A DNA stretch of 64,000 nucleotides from Halosegnis rubeus (GTDB taxonomy: Archaea; Halobacteriota; Halobacteria; Halobacteriales; Haloarculaceae), in the NCBI RefSeq assembly GCF_009184545.1, contig NZ_QJOW01000008.1:1-64000 (forward strand). Reading direction: 5' to 3'. Position 1 is the stretch's first letter, and every line of letters starts with the position of its first letter. Under the pieces are notes generated by a model that ran no database searches, had not been told where the DNA came from, and was given only the letters and a program-made list of their open reading frames with translations. A program made the position numbers and the translations under genes. Positions 35,036 to 43,563 of the stretch are shown piece after piece.

Positions 35036-35590
35036 ATGAGCCAACTCCAGACGGCGACGTTCGGCGGCGGCTGTTTCTGGTGTACCGACGCCGCGTTCGA
35101 CGAACTCGCGGGGGTCGAGCAGACGACCGCGGGGTATGCCGGTGGCCACGTCGAGAATCCGAGCTACGAGGCGGTGTGTGAGGGAACGACGGGCCACGCC
35201 GAGGTGACCCGCATCACCTATGACCCCGAGGAGATCACCTACGACGAGCTGCTGCGCGTCTTCTTCACCATCCACAATCCGACGACGCTGAACCGGCAGG
35301 GACCGGATATCGGCGAGCAGTACCGCTCTGGAATCTTCTACGAGCGCGACGAACAGCGCGAGGTCGCGGCCGCGTTCATCGAGGGGCTCGAATCCGAGAA
35401 CGTCTACGAGGACGACATCGTTACCGAACTGGAACCCCTCGAGACCTTCTACGAGGCCGAGGCGTACCACCAGAACTACTACGAGAAGAATCCGGGTGAC
35501 GCCTACTGTCAGTTCAACGCCGACCCGAAAATCGAGAAGGTCCGCGAGCAGTTTGCGGAGAAGGTCGCCGCGAAGCCGGCCGACGACTAG
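35036..35590 (+). CDS. msrA: Peptide methionine sulfoxide reductase A
   Basis: MsrA (184 residues) repairs oxidised methionine (S-sulfoxide). The catalytic motif GGGCFWCTDAAF has the nucleophilic Cys13; the YRSGIFY segment and HQNYY near the C-terminus hold substrate. A resolving Cys can be placed in DAYCQFN. Length is normal. A TTCAAACGG element lies about 28 bases upstream. Its stop shares CTAG with the convergent F420-dependent gene. Confidence 0.96.
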   Translation: MSQLQTATFGGGCFWCTDAAFDELAGVEQTTAGYAGGHVENPSYEAVCEGTTGHAEVTRITYDPEEITYDELLRVFFTIHNPTTLNRQGPDIGEQYRSGIFYERDEQREVAAAFIEGLESENVYEDDIVTELEPLETFYEAEAYHQNYYEKNPGDAYCQFNADPKIEKVREQFAEKVAAKPADD

Positions 35591-36582
35591 GGGGCGAGCG
35601 CTTCCGTCGTCGCTTCGATTTCCTCGAGCGTCGCCTCCCGCGGGAAAGAGACCGAGACGGCATCGACCGCGTCGATACGCTCCCACGCGTTCAGCTGTTC
35701 GCGGGCCTCCTCCGGGGTTCCGGCCACGGCCAGCGAGTCGAGCAGGTCGTCGCTGATTTCGGCGACCGCCTCGCCGTGGTTTCCGTCCTGCCACGCGTCG
35801 TAGACGGCGTGGGCCGTCTCCTCGTGGCCCTGCCGCGCCAGCGAGTCGCGGTAGAAGGTCCCCATCGACCCCAGATAGAAGGCCGTGTGTTGCCTGACGA
35901 TATCGCGAGCGCGTTCGCGGTCCTCCAGTGCCGCGCAGGTGAGCGACATCGTCGTCCGGGGGACCTCGTCTTTCTCGGCCATCTCAGCGCCGCGCTCGAG
36001 GTCGGAGTGGCGCTGTTGGACGCCGTCGCGCGTGAACATGAGCGCGTGCCAGCCGTCAGCGAAGCGTCCGGCCAGTTCGACCGCCTTCGGTCCCATCCCG
36101 GCCACGTCGACCGCGGGTGCTGGGTCGGGAGCCGCACACCGAAGCCGGAACCCCGAGAGGTCGAAGTTCTCGCCGTCGTACTCGACCGTCTCGCCGGAGA
36201 GCACCTGCGTGACGATGTCGACCGTCTCCCGCGTCCGCTTCAGGGGATTGCCGTAGTCGACGCCGTGCCAGTTCTCGACGACGATTGGCCCGGACGGGCC
36301 GAGACCGAGCCGGAACCTGCCGTCGGAGACCTCCTGTAGCGTGGCCGCGGTCTGGCCGAGCAGCGCGGGCGACCGCGAGTACACCGGCGCAATCGAGGTG
36401 CCGATACCGATGTCGTCGGTCTCGCGGGCGATGCTCGTGAGGACGGTGACGGCGTCACGGCCCCACGTCTCGGGGAGCCACGCGCGCTCGTAGCCGAGTT
36501 CTTCGCCCGTCTTCGCCATGTCGACGAGCGACTCGACGCTCGGCTGGGCGGCGACGGGCAAGAACAGCTCGCGGCTGGTCAT
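35587..36582 (-). CDS. F420-dependent (LLM-class) oxidoreductase
   Basis: A 331-residue luciferase-fold TIM barrel. Typical parts are ESLVDMAKTGEELGYERAWLPE, the loop DIGIGTSIAPVYSRSPALLGQTA and GRFRLGLGPSGPIVVENWHGV. It most likely uses coenzyme F420; from memory it resembles the haloarchaeal NP1902A-type family (TIGR04024), unverified. The substrate is unknown. It overlaps the SDR gene upstream by four bases, so the two probably act together. Confidence 0.85.
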   Translation of the reverse strand: MTSRELFLPVAAQPSVESLVDMAKTGEELGYERAWLPETWGRDAVTVLTSIARETDDIGIGTSIAPVYSRSPALLGQTAATLQEVSDGRFRLGLGPSGPIVVENWHGVDYGNPLKRTRETVDIVTQVLSGETVEYDGENFDLSGFRLRCAAPDPAPAVDVAGMGPKAVELAGRFADGWHALMFTRDGVQQRHSDLERGAEMAEKDEVPRTTMSLTCAALEDRERARDIVRQHTAFYLGSMGTFYRDSLARQGHEETAHAVYDAWQDGNHGEAVAEISDDLLDSLAVAGTPEEAREQLNAWERIDAVDAVSVSFPREATLEEIEATTEALAP

Positions 36583-37364
36583 ACGTCGCGGCCTTCGCCG
36601 ATGTCCGGGACGCCCTTCGTGACGATGGTCTCGCCGACGATGTACGAAGAGGCGTCGCTGCCGAGGAACTGGACGATGTCGGCCATCTCCTCGGGCACAC
36701 CGATCTGGCGGTCGACGCTGTCGCGGTCGACACTGTCGGCGGCGATACCCATCTGGGATTCGACCCCGGGCGTGGCGACGAGGCCGGGCGCGATGCAGTT
36801 GACCCGGATGTCGTGGGGCGCGTACTCGACGGAGAGCGTCGTGGTGAAGTTGACGACGGCGGCCTTCGCCGCGCCGTAGTGGCTCATGTACGGGGAGCCG
36901 CGCGTCCCGGCGATGGACGCGAAGTTGATTATTTTCCCGCCGTCGCCCTGCTCTTGCATCCGTTCGCCGGCGGCCTGCGCACAGTGGAAGGTTCCGTGGA
37001 GATTGATGTCGACGATGGTCTTCCAGCCGTTCTCGGAGATGTCGTCGAAGCTCTCCATGAACGACGCGCCGGCGTTGTTGACGAGCGTGTCGATGCGGCC
37101 GAACTCCTCGACGGTCGCATCCATGAGCGCCTCGACGGCGTCGCGGTCGCGCACGTCACACTCGACGGCGATTGCTTCGCCGGGCACGCCCGAGTCGTTG
37201 ATCTCCTGAGCCACCGCGTTCACCTTTTGCTGTGAGCGCGAAGAGACGACGACTTTCGCGCCGTCTGCCGCCAGCGTCTCTGCCGTCGTCTTCCCGATAC
37301 CTTGACTCGACCCCGTAATCACTATCACGTCGCCGTCGACGCTGAATCGTTCGTTTCGTGTCAT
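36579..37364 (-). CDS. Short-chain dehydrogenase/reductase
   Basis: A 261-residue classical SDR. The cofactor motif VIVITGSSQGIGKTTAETLA (TGxxxGIG), NNAGASF, catalytic Ser in NFASIAG and Tyr-Lys in SHYGAAKAAV (YxxxK) are present; the C-terminal GETIVTKG fits. An Arg in the SSRSQQK loop suggests NADP(H). It begins an operon with the F420-type oxidoreductase. On the minus strand a GTTTATTTAC box lies about 45 bases before the ATG. Confidence 0.95.
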   Translation of the reverse strand: MTRNERFSVDGDVIVITGSSQGIGKTTAETLAADGAKVVVSSRSQQKVNAVAQEINDSGVPGEAIAVECDVRDRDAVEALMDATVEEFGRIDTLVNNAGASFMESFDDISENGWKTIVDINLHGTFHCAQAAGERMQEQGDGGKIINFASIAGTRGSPYMSHYGAAKAAVVNFTTTLSVEYAPHDIRVNCIAPGLVATPGVESQMGIAADSVDRDSVDRQIGVPEEMADIVQFLGSDASSYIVGETIVTKGVPDIGEGRDV

Positions 37365-37496
37365 GTTTACAGTCGTAAGCTCGTTTGGCGACAGCGGCCC
37401 CAGCGTAAATAAACACACCGACGAGCGTAGCCGTTGTTCGAGATTTTCGCTCGCGAGGAGCCGAACGTTTATTCGCCCGGACGGTACGGTTCGAGT

Positions 37497-38471
37497 ATGC
37501 ACGACCAACGAACGCAGTCGGTCCACCGGGTGGAGTTCCCGGTCGACTGGCCGCCGGGCCACGTCGCCTGTCACCTGCTCGGGGGAGAAGAGCCAGTTCT
37601 CGTCGACGCCGGGATTCCGGCAGCCCCAGAACAAGAGACGCCTGCAGACGAACGGTTCGAGTCCACGCTGGAGCGCGCGGAATACGGTCTTGGCGACATC
37701 GAACACCTCGTGTTGACCCATCCACACGTCGACCACATCGGCCAGGTGGGAGCTGTGCTCGACGCCGGCGACCCGACCGTCTACGCGCCAGCCTCCGTCC
37801 GGGAACGGTTCACACGAGCCGCGACCGCGCTCGGCGAGCGCGTCCGCGAGAACGCGGCCACCGCAGGTATCACGGGCGACGCCCTCGACAACGAGGTCGA
37901 GTCGGCTGTCGAGTCGCTCGAACGGAATCGGCGACTCCTTCCGCCCGACGCGGTCGACGAGTGGCTCACCCCGGGAGAGATCTCTTTCGGACCGATCTCC
38001 GGGACGGCAGTCCACACGCCTGGTCACCAGGCCGACCACCTCGCATACCTGCTCGGATACGACGGCGAGACGCTCCTGTTTTCGGGCGATACCGTGATGG
38101 AACCGTTCCGTGCGGTCGTCATCCACGACGGGATGGACGACGGCTACACCGAAGCGTTCGAGGCCGCGTTCACCGCCCTAGACCGGCTCGAACCCCACGA
38201 CCCCGACCGCGTTTTCTCCGGACACGGGAAACCCCACGAGCAGTTCGGTGAGATTCTCGACCGTGACCGCAGCCGGCTCCACAAGCGACTGGACGCCATC
38301 GAAGGGCTCGTGGATGACGGCTTCGAGACCATGCCCGCGGTCGCGGCGGAACTCGCCCGCGGGCGGAAACCTCGGTACATGTACGCCGAGACGATGAGCG
38401 GGCTTGCCCATCTCGACCAGACCGGGCGCGTCGAGAGCGAACTCGTGGACGGCGTCCGGAGGTACGCATGA
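37497..38471 (+). CDS. MBL-fold metallo-hydrolase
   Basis: A 324-residue hydrolase of the metallo-beta-lactamase superfamily with metal motif LTHPHVDHIGQV (HxHxDH), HTPGHQADHL and FSGDTVM, plus a helical insertion (about 110-165) and a C-terminal helical domain (about 255-320) as in glyoxalase-II/LACTB2-like proteins. The substrate is unknown. A CGTTTATTCG box lies about 27 bases before the ATG. It overlaps the HAD gene by four bases. Confidence 0.88.
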   Translation: MHDQRTQSVHRVEFPVDWPPGHVACHLLGGEEPVLVDAGIPAAPEQETPADERFESTLERAEYGLGDIEHLVLTHPHVDHIGQVGAVLDAGDPTVYAPASVRERFTRAATALGERVRENAATAGITGDALDNEVESAVESLERNRRLLPPDAVDEWLTPGEISFGPISGTAVHTPGHQADHLAYLLGYDGETLLFSGDTVMEPFRAVVIHDGMDDGYTEAFEAAFTALDRLEPHDPDRVFSGHGKPHEQFGEILDRDRSRLHKRLDAIEGLVDDGFETMPAVAAELARGRKPRYMYAETMSGLAHLDQTGRVESELVDGVRRYA

Positions 38472-39151
38472 CTCGCTACGAGGCCGTCTTCTTCGACCTC
38501 GGCGGCGTGGTCGCACACCTCCCGAGCATCCGCGAGGGGTACGCGCTGTTCATCGATCGTCTCGGGGGCGAATACGACCTACCCGAGAACGCGCTCGACC
38601 GCTGGAAGTCCGCCCTCGGGAGCTACTTCAAACAGCGGGACGGAAACGAGTACAAGACCGCCCACGAGGGGTACCGCGTCGCCACCGAGCACCTGTTCGA
38701 CGGGTCACCGCCCCCCGAGCAGGAGTGGCGCGAGATCTTCGAGGCGGCGACGAACGAGACGGCCCGGACCGAGGACGGTGTTATCGAGGCCATCGAGACG
38801 CTCGACGAGATGGGCGTGTATCTCGGCATCATCAGCGACATCGACACCGACGCGGCCCACGACCTGCTCGAACGCAACGGCATTGACGACTGCTTCGACG
38901 CTGTCACGACGAGCGAGGCGGTCGGGTACACCAAGCCCGACTCTCGGATGTACGAGACCGCCCTCGATTCGTGGGGTGGTGATCCCGGCGACGGCGTGAT
39001 GGTCGGCGACCGCTACAACCACGACGTCGCGGGTGCGGTTGACGCCGGTCTCGACGCCATCGCGTACGGTCCCGAGGCGACCGGCCCGAAGGCGACCTAC
39101 GAAATCGACCACTTCGACGAACTACCGCCCATCATCCGTGGAGACGCGTAG
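38468..39151 (+). CDS. HAD-superfamily hydrolase
   Basis: A 227-residue haloacid dehalogenase-like phosphatase. Motif I is VFFDLGGVVAH (Asp nucleophile; the second Asp of the usual DxD is Gly, as also seen in some dehalogenase-type HADs), motif II ISDIDTDA (Ser/Asp), Lys in GYTKPDSRM, and motif IV GDRYNHDVAGA. A helical cap lies between about 15 and 95. The missing second Asp raises doubt about phosphatase activity. The ATG overlaps the previous stop. Confidence 0.88.
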   Translation: MTRYEAVFFDLGGVVAHLPSIREGYALFIDRLGGEYDLPENALDRWKSALGSYFKQRDGNEYKTAHEGYRVATEHLFDGSPPPEQEWREIFEAATNETARTEDGVIEAIETLDEMGVYLGIISDIDTDAAHDLLERNGIDDCFDAVTTSEAVGYTKPDSRMYETALDSWGGDPGDGVMVGDRYNHDVAGAVDAGLDAIAYGPEATGPKATYEIDHFDELPPIIRGDA

Positions 39152-39260
39152 CTTCTTATTTCAATACGAGCCACCGGCTCTGTGCGCCAGTGAATCGCCC
39201 GGAGCGCGACAGGAGAATGCGTGACACACCGCTCCGGGGCGCGTCGGTGTCACCTGTTCG

Positions 39261-39734
39261 CTACGCCAGTCCAGCGACCGCGTCCTCGATTTCCTCACGC
39301 GGGACCGGCGAGATCCAGTCGTCGGCCAGCCACCGGAACTGGATATCGCCCGTCTCATCCACGACGAACACCGAGCGGCGCGCCGTCCGAGTTCCCGCCA
39401 TCCCCTCGCGCTCGACGAGCAGGTCGTACGCGTCGGCGACTGTCCCCTCGACGTCGGCGACGGCGTCGAACGGCACGTCGATGTCGCGCAGGAACGCGTT
39501 CACCGCGTAGGGACCGTCACGCACGACCGGGACGACGGGAACGTCGAACTCGTCCCAGCCGGTGCGGGCGTACTGTTTCCACCAGTTCTCGTTGATCGCG
39601 TTGAACGCGAAGCCAGCGAACACGAGGACTCCCCCGTCGTCCAGCAGGTCGTGCGCTTTGCGTTCACGGAACGTCTCGCCGTCGCAGTACAGAGCGGTGA
39701 ACTCCGGCCTCGTGTCGCCGACAGCAGGTGGCAT
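39261..39734 (-). CDS. Redoxin-fold protein without the peroxidatic cysteine
   Basis: A 157-residue protein with the thioredoxin-like fold of AhpC/TSA or redoxin proteins: VGDTRPEFTALYCDGETF start, VLVFAGFAFNAINENWW strand-helix, VVPVVRDGPYAVNAFLRDI, and RRSVFVVDETGDIQFRWLADD end. Where peroxiredoxins carry the active Cys (after the FxxF-type segment), this protein has Ala/Asn, so it cannot use that chemistry. The only Cys is at the start (LYCDG). It is divergent from a glutaredoxin-like gene, which suggests a thiol-related role. Confidence 0.8.
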   Translation of the reverse strand: MPPAVGDTRPEFTALYCDGETFRERKAHDLLDDGGVLVFAGFAFNAINENWWKQYARTGWDEFDVPVVPVVRDGPYAVNAFLRDIDVPFDAVADVEGTVADAYDLLVEREGMAGTRTARRSVFVVDETGDIQFRWLADDWISPVPREEIEDAVAGLA

Positions 39735-39812
39735 AGCGACGGGTCGCTCGCTCGCAACAAAAGGGTTCGCCGCGCCCGTGGGATTATGTGCCGCGGCGTC
39801 CAACGACCAGAT

Positions 39813-40091
39813 ATGAGCGACTGCGTTCTCTACCGGCTCGAAGGCTGCCCGTTCTGTGAACTCGTCGTCGACGAACTGGACGAACTCGGTCTCGACTACG
39901 ACTCCGTCTGGACTGAGGGACTCCACTCCAAGCGCAACGAGGTACAAACCGTCTCGGGTCAACGCGCCGTGCCCGTCCTCATTGACCCCGAGCACGGCGT
40001 CACGATGGCCGAGTCGGCGAACATCGTTGAGTATCTTCATACGACCTACGGCGACGCAGACTCCCCGGAGGAAGTCGACGTGTCGCTCTAA
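39813..40091 (+). CDS. Glutaredoxin-like protein (GST N-terminal fold)
   Basis: A 92-residue thioredoxin-fold protein. It has the dithiol motif CPFC (residues 12-15), the cis-proline loop RAVPVLID, and MAESANIVEYLHTTYG, as in GST N-terminal domains and glutaredoxins. It likely reduces disulfides or binds small thiols such as gamma-glutamylcysteine, the haloarchaeal thiol. Its stop shares CTAA with the convergent cupin gene. Confidence 0.88.
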   Translation: MSDCVLYRLEGCPFCELVVDELDELGLDYDSVWTEGLHSKRNEVQTVSGQRAVPVLIDPEHGVTMAESANIVEYLHTTYGDADSPEEVDVSL

Positions 40092-40489
40092 TCGAGCGAG
40101 TGCGGGTCTAATCCGGGGTCGTCGACGTACGGCGCACCGATAGCGAGTACGACACCCTGCTCGTCGCCGACGCATCGGTGACCGTGGCCCATCTCGGGAC
40201 CCGCGACCCAGAACGTTCCGGGACCGGCCTCAACGTACTCTTCTTCGCCTGACTCGCCCAGCTTCAGCGAGAACTCACCTTCGAGCACGTAGAACAACTC
40301 CTCCTGCTCGCTGTGGGCGTGATAGCCGATTTCCTCGCCCGGCTCGAAGTACCAGAGCTTCACCCCGATCTGCTCGGTCCCGAGCGCGGCGTCGATAGCC
40401 CGGATATTCAGGTCCGGGGGCATCTCTGTCGACTCCGAGAGGTCCTGCAGCGGTACGTCGTCGGTATCGACCACTTCGTAGTGTGGCAT
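40088..40489 (-). CDS. Cupin-domain protein
   Basis: A 133-residue single cupin barrel. The metal-binding motif 1 reads GYHAHSEQEELFYVLEGEF (H-x-H and Glu) and the second motif includes GPEMGHGHRC. The role cannot be told; small cupins bind sugars, metals or act as dioxygenase-like enzymes. The ATG at 40489 is chosen because it directly precedes the conserved region. Confidence 0.87.
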   Translation of the reverse strand: MPHYEVVDTDDVPLQDLSESTEMPPDLNIRAIDAALGTEQIGVKLWYFEPGEEIGYHAHSEQEELFYVLEGEFSLKLGESGEEEYVEAGPGTFWVAGPEMGHGHRCVGDEQGVVLAIGAPYVDDPGLDPHSLD

Positions 40490-40522
40490 ACAGTGGTGCG
40501 CGCTTGCCGTCGGCAAAAATCC

Positions 40523-41428
40523 TCACCCGAAATCGAGACATCGCCCGCCCGCGGGAACGGTTCCGAGCGTGGTCCACTCTCCGTCGTACCGGCCCACCTC
40601 GGCGGGGCCCGACTGTCCGAATCCGTCAGCACAGTCCAACGCCACGGCGTAGAGTCCATCGCTCGCGACCGCACAACCGACGATGAATCCGGCATCGAGA
40701 GGTGTATCGACGCGGTCAGCGCCGGCGTCGTCGTATATGAACACAGCACCGGCTCCCGCCTCTGGTCCCCAGCCGGCTGCCGAGGTGAACAGTCCGCCCT
40801 CGTGGCTCACGACCGTCCGATGGTAGTTGTACCAGTCGTCACGGAAGTCAGTGTCGGGTCGGAGCCACGACCGCCTGGCGTCGGTCGTCCGATACAGCCC
40901 GTTTCCGGTCGCGGCGACGAACGCTCCTGCCCCGACGGCGAGCAGCTCGTGAACGTCGTCGTGGAGTCCCTCGGAGCGATCTACCCACTCGTTCCGCCGT
41001 CGGCAGAGACGAGTACACCACCGACCTCGACACCGGCGGCAACTCGTCTCGTCGGGTCAACGGCCAACGACCGGACCAGCGAGCCGTCGGACCGCGGTGA
41101 CCGGTCGGCCCACCGGTCCGTGTCTCCACACCCACGAAACTGCTCGGCCGCGTGCCACTCACCGGTCGCCTCTCTGACGAAGACCTGTGCCGGAGACGTT
41201 CCGGCGAACACCCTGTCCCCGTCACCGGTGACCGCGCCGACGCTCTTGCCGATCGACTGCCGACGCTACAGTTCACCGTCGGCGGACCGAAACAGCCGCA
41301 TCGGTAGCTGCATACCACCCGTCGCCACGCCAGAGGTCGTTGATTCGTCCATCGAGCAGACGCGCGGGCGACTCGAACGGCTCGCGCGGGACCCGATACA
41401 GCCCGTCGTGCGTGCCGAAGAGCATCAT
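40523..41428 (-). pseudogene. Broken beta-propeller (BNR/WD40-like) gene with two frameshifts
   Basis: Three frames on the minus strand together encode one beta-propeller protein. Frame 1 from 41428 reads MMLFGTHDGLYRVPREPF and ends at a stop near 41275; frame 2 continues with DRVFAGTSPAQVFVREATGE and ends at 40981 after VLVSADGGTSG; frame 3 resumes WVDRSEGLHDDVHELLAVGA to a stop at 40523. The recurring GLYR and S-x-DGG-S-W patterns are typical of BNR/photosystem-stability-like repeats. Two small indels, or two sequencing errors, explain the breaks. Its start overlaps the sir2 stop (ATGA). Confidence 0.75.
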
Positions 41429-42189
41429 CTACCCGCCTCCGTGGTCGCAGCACGAAGCGCCGGTAGCACGTCGGTCACGTCCGCGTGGAAGACGAACTCC
41501 GCCCGCTCGTCGGCCTGTGTCTCCTCCAGATTTACGACCACGAGGGTGCTTCCGGTGTCTGCCGCGAGGTCGGGGAGCGACGCCGCCGGTTCCACACTCA
41601 GCGACGACCCCGCGACGAGGAAGTAGTCGCTCTCGCGGGCGAGCGTTCGAGCGCGGTTCAGCGGGCCGAATGGCATCTGCTCGCCGAACAACACCACGTC
41701 CGGTTTGAGAGTGCCGTCGCAGGTCGGACACGCCGGGGCACCGTTGACGTCGCCCTCACGAACCGCTTCGTAGTACGGCTCGGCGTCGAACCGCGTCTCG
41801 CAGTCACGACACGCGACCCGGCTCCCGGTGCCGTGAATCGTGACGGGGTCGTCGCTGCCGGCGGCGTGATGGAGGCCGTCGACGTTCTGGGTGATGGTGC
41901 AGTCGAGATAGCCGTCGGCTTCGAGCGAAGCCAGTGCGTCGTGTGCGGTGTTCGGGTCGTGGCCGTCGTACACCTCTGTGACCATCGCGGCGCGGTCCTT
42001 CCAGAAGCCGTCGGGGTCGCGCTCGAACCGGCGGATGTGGAAGTCCATCGGGTCGTACCGGTCCCAGATACCGCCGTCGCTGCGGAAGTCGGGGATACCC
42101 GAGGCAGTCGAGAGGCCAGCGCCGGTGAACGCGACGGCCTTGTCGGCCGCCCGGAGCCGGGCCGCGGCCTCGCTGACGCGATTGTGCAT
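41425..42189 (-). CDS. NAD-dependent protein deacylase, Sir2 family
   Basis: A 254-residue sirtuin that removes acyl groups from lysine with NAD+. The motifs are GAGLSTASGIPDFRS (NAD binding), TQNVDGLHHAAG, catalytic His in IHGTGSRVAC, and a zinc-binding set CRDC and CPTC. Its target could be Alba or metabolic enzymes, but that is not shown here. The downstream propeller pseudogene starts inside its stop codon. Confidence 0.95.
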   Translation of the reverse strand: MHNRVSEAAARLRAADKAVAFTGAGLSTASGIPDFRSDGGIWDRYDPMDFHIRRFERDPDGFWKDRAAMVTEVYDGHDPNTAHDALASLEADGYLDCTITQNVDGLHHAAGSDDPVTIHGTGSRVACRDCETRFDAEPYYEAVREGDVNGAPACPTCDGTLKPDVVLFGEQMPFGPLNRARTLARESDYFLVAGSSLSVEPAASLPDLAADTGSTLVVVNLEETQADERAEFVFHADVTDVLPALRAATTEAGR

Positions 42190-42218
42190 ATCCGGGGTTG
42201 TGACCGCGGTGGCATAAC

Positions 42219-43412
42219 CTATGTGTCGGCAGTGACCCGCCGCGTGGCAAGCCAGAGGAGCGCGATTGTGAGTAAACAGACCGCAGCCACGGCTCCGAAG
42301 ACGGGCTGCGGTCCACGACGGTCCGCGAACGCGCCCGCAGCCACCAACAGCGGGAGTCTGGCGAGCGCGTAGGTCATAGACGCGGCCGAGAGCGTCGTCG
42401 CTCGGCCGGCATCGGTCACGCGGTCGTTGAGGAATCCAGCGGTCACGCTCCGGAGCAGCGTCTCTGCACCCTTGTACGCGAGGAAGGCCGGAATCGCGAG
42501 CAGCGGGAACAGCGTCACGAGACCGACGCCGAGAATCACCAGCGGCGCGGTGATAAAGACCGTTCGCCGCGAGCCGACCCGTGCGTCGACGGCGCCCGTG
42601 TAGTAGCCCGCGACGGCCGACACGAAGGTAAACCCGGCGTACAGTGGCCCGAGAAACGAGACCGGCAACCCGACGATGTCCCGCACGGTCGGCTGGACGT
42701 AGCTGTTGACCGTGTTCGTGTACGCGAAAAACACCGCGGCGACGCCGACGACGGTTTGCGTTCCGGGAGCGGTGAGTTGTTCTCGAACGACGCGCGCGGT
42801 GGCGCGTATCGAGACAGTGGCGTCACGGCCGTCGTTGAACGCGGCCGTCTTCGGAAACGAGAGCAGTATCGGAACTCCGAGGGCGTGGAGTCCGGCCGAG
42901 ACGGCAAACGGAAGCGCCGGCTGGACGGTGTACAGTGCCCCGCCGGCTAGGGTTGCGAGCACCGTCACCCCGAGATTCACCGCCCGTCCGCGGCCCCGGA
43001 CCGCGGTGAATCGCCCCTCGTCGTCGAGTCGGTCGCGAAGCGTCTCGTAGAGCCACGCGTCACCCGTCCCCGAGCGGAACACCCGCGCGAGTGCCCACAG
43101 ACCATAGAGGAGAACGAAGGCCGGAAACGACTCCGCGACAACGAACCCGGCGATGGAGAGTGTCATCGCGGTCGTGGAGACGAACAGGCTGGCCCGACGA
43201 CCGAGTCGGTCACCGAGATAGCCGCTCGGCACCTCCCCGACGACGGTGAGTATCGCACTCTCCGTCGAGAGGAGCGCAATCTCGGTGTACGAGAGGTCCC
43301 GCGCGAGCAGAAAGATGGTGAACACGGGGGCGAAGAACCCGAAGGAGAGCGTCGCCTGATACGCGTAGTACGTCGCGACCACGCGCGAGGGGAGCCGAGA
43401 CCGGAGCGACAT
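42219..43412 (-). CDS. MFS transporter
   Basis: A 397-residue 12-helix transporter. The loop 2-3 motif VPSGYLGDRLGRRASLFVS (G-x-L-x-D-R-x-G-R-R) is intact. A cytoplasmic linker between halves lies about residues 190-215. Substrate unknown. The ATG at 43412 (MSLRSRLPS) is taken as start; the open frame before it is read-through of intergenic DNA and of the opposite gene. Confidence 0.9.
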   Translation of the reverse strand: MSLRSRLPSRVVATYYAYQATLSFGFFAPVFTIFLLARDLSYTEIALLSTESAILTVVGEVPSGYLGDRLGRRASLFVSTTAMTLSIAGFVVAESFPAFVLLYGLWALARVFRSGTGDAWLYETLRDRLDDEGRFTAVRGRGRAVNLGVTVLATLAGGALYTVQPALPFAVSAGLHALGVPILLSFPKTAAFNDGRDATVSIRATARVVREQLTAPGTQTVVGVAAVFFAYTNTVNSYVQPTVRDIVGLPVSFLGPLYAGFTFVSAVAGYYTGAVDARVGSRRTVFITAPLVILGVGLVTLFPLLAIPAFLAYKGAETLLRSVTAGFLNDRVTDAGRATTLSAASMTYALARLPLLVAAGAFADRRGPQPVFGAVAAVCLLTIALLWLATRRVTADT

Positions 43413-43540
43413 TGTCGACCCATCAGTCGGCTCCTTGTAATCGGTTTCCTGACGCGAGGTTTTGTACGTCGAATGGTATGTTCTCTCAGCGTGCGTTCGG
43501 GTAACCCGTACATTTTCCTCCTTGCGGTCGGAAGCCACGG

Positions 43541-43553
43541 CTAACAATGTTAG
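43541..43553. promoter_or_regulatory. Palindromic site before a phosphotransferase gene
   Basis: CTAACAATGTTAG is a perfect 13-base palindrome (six-base arms around one base). It ends ten bases before the GTG of the next gene and lies about 25-30 bases downstream of a possible TATA (GTACATTTTC, about 43508-43517), so it covers the likely transcription start, a repressor position. The GCTAACA half matches sites near other acyl-CoA genes. Confidence 0.4.
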
Positions 43554-43563
43554 GTGTTCACCC

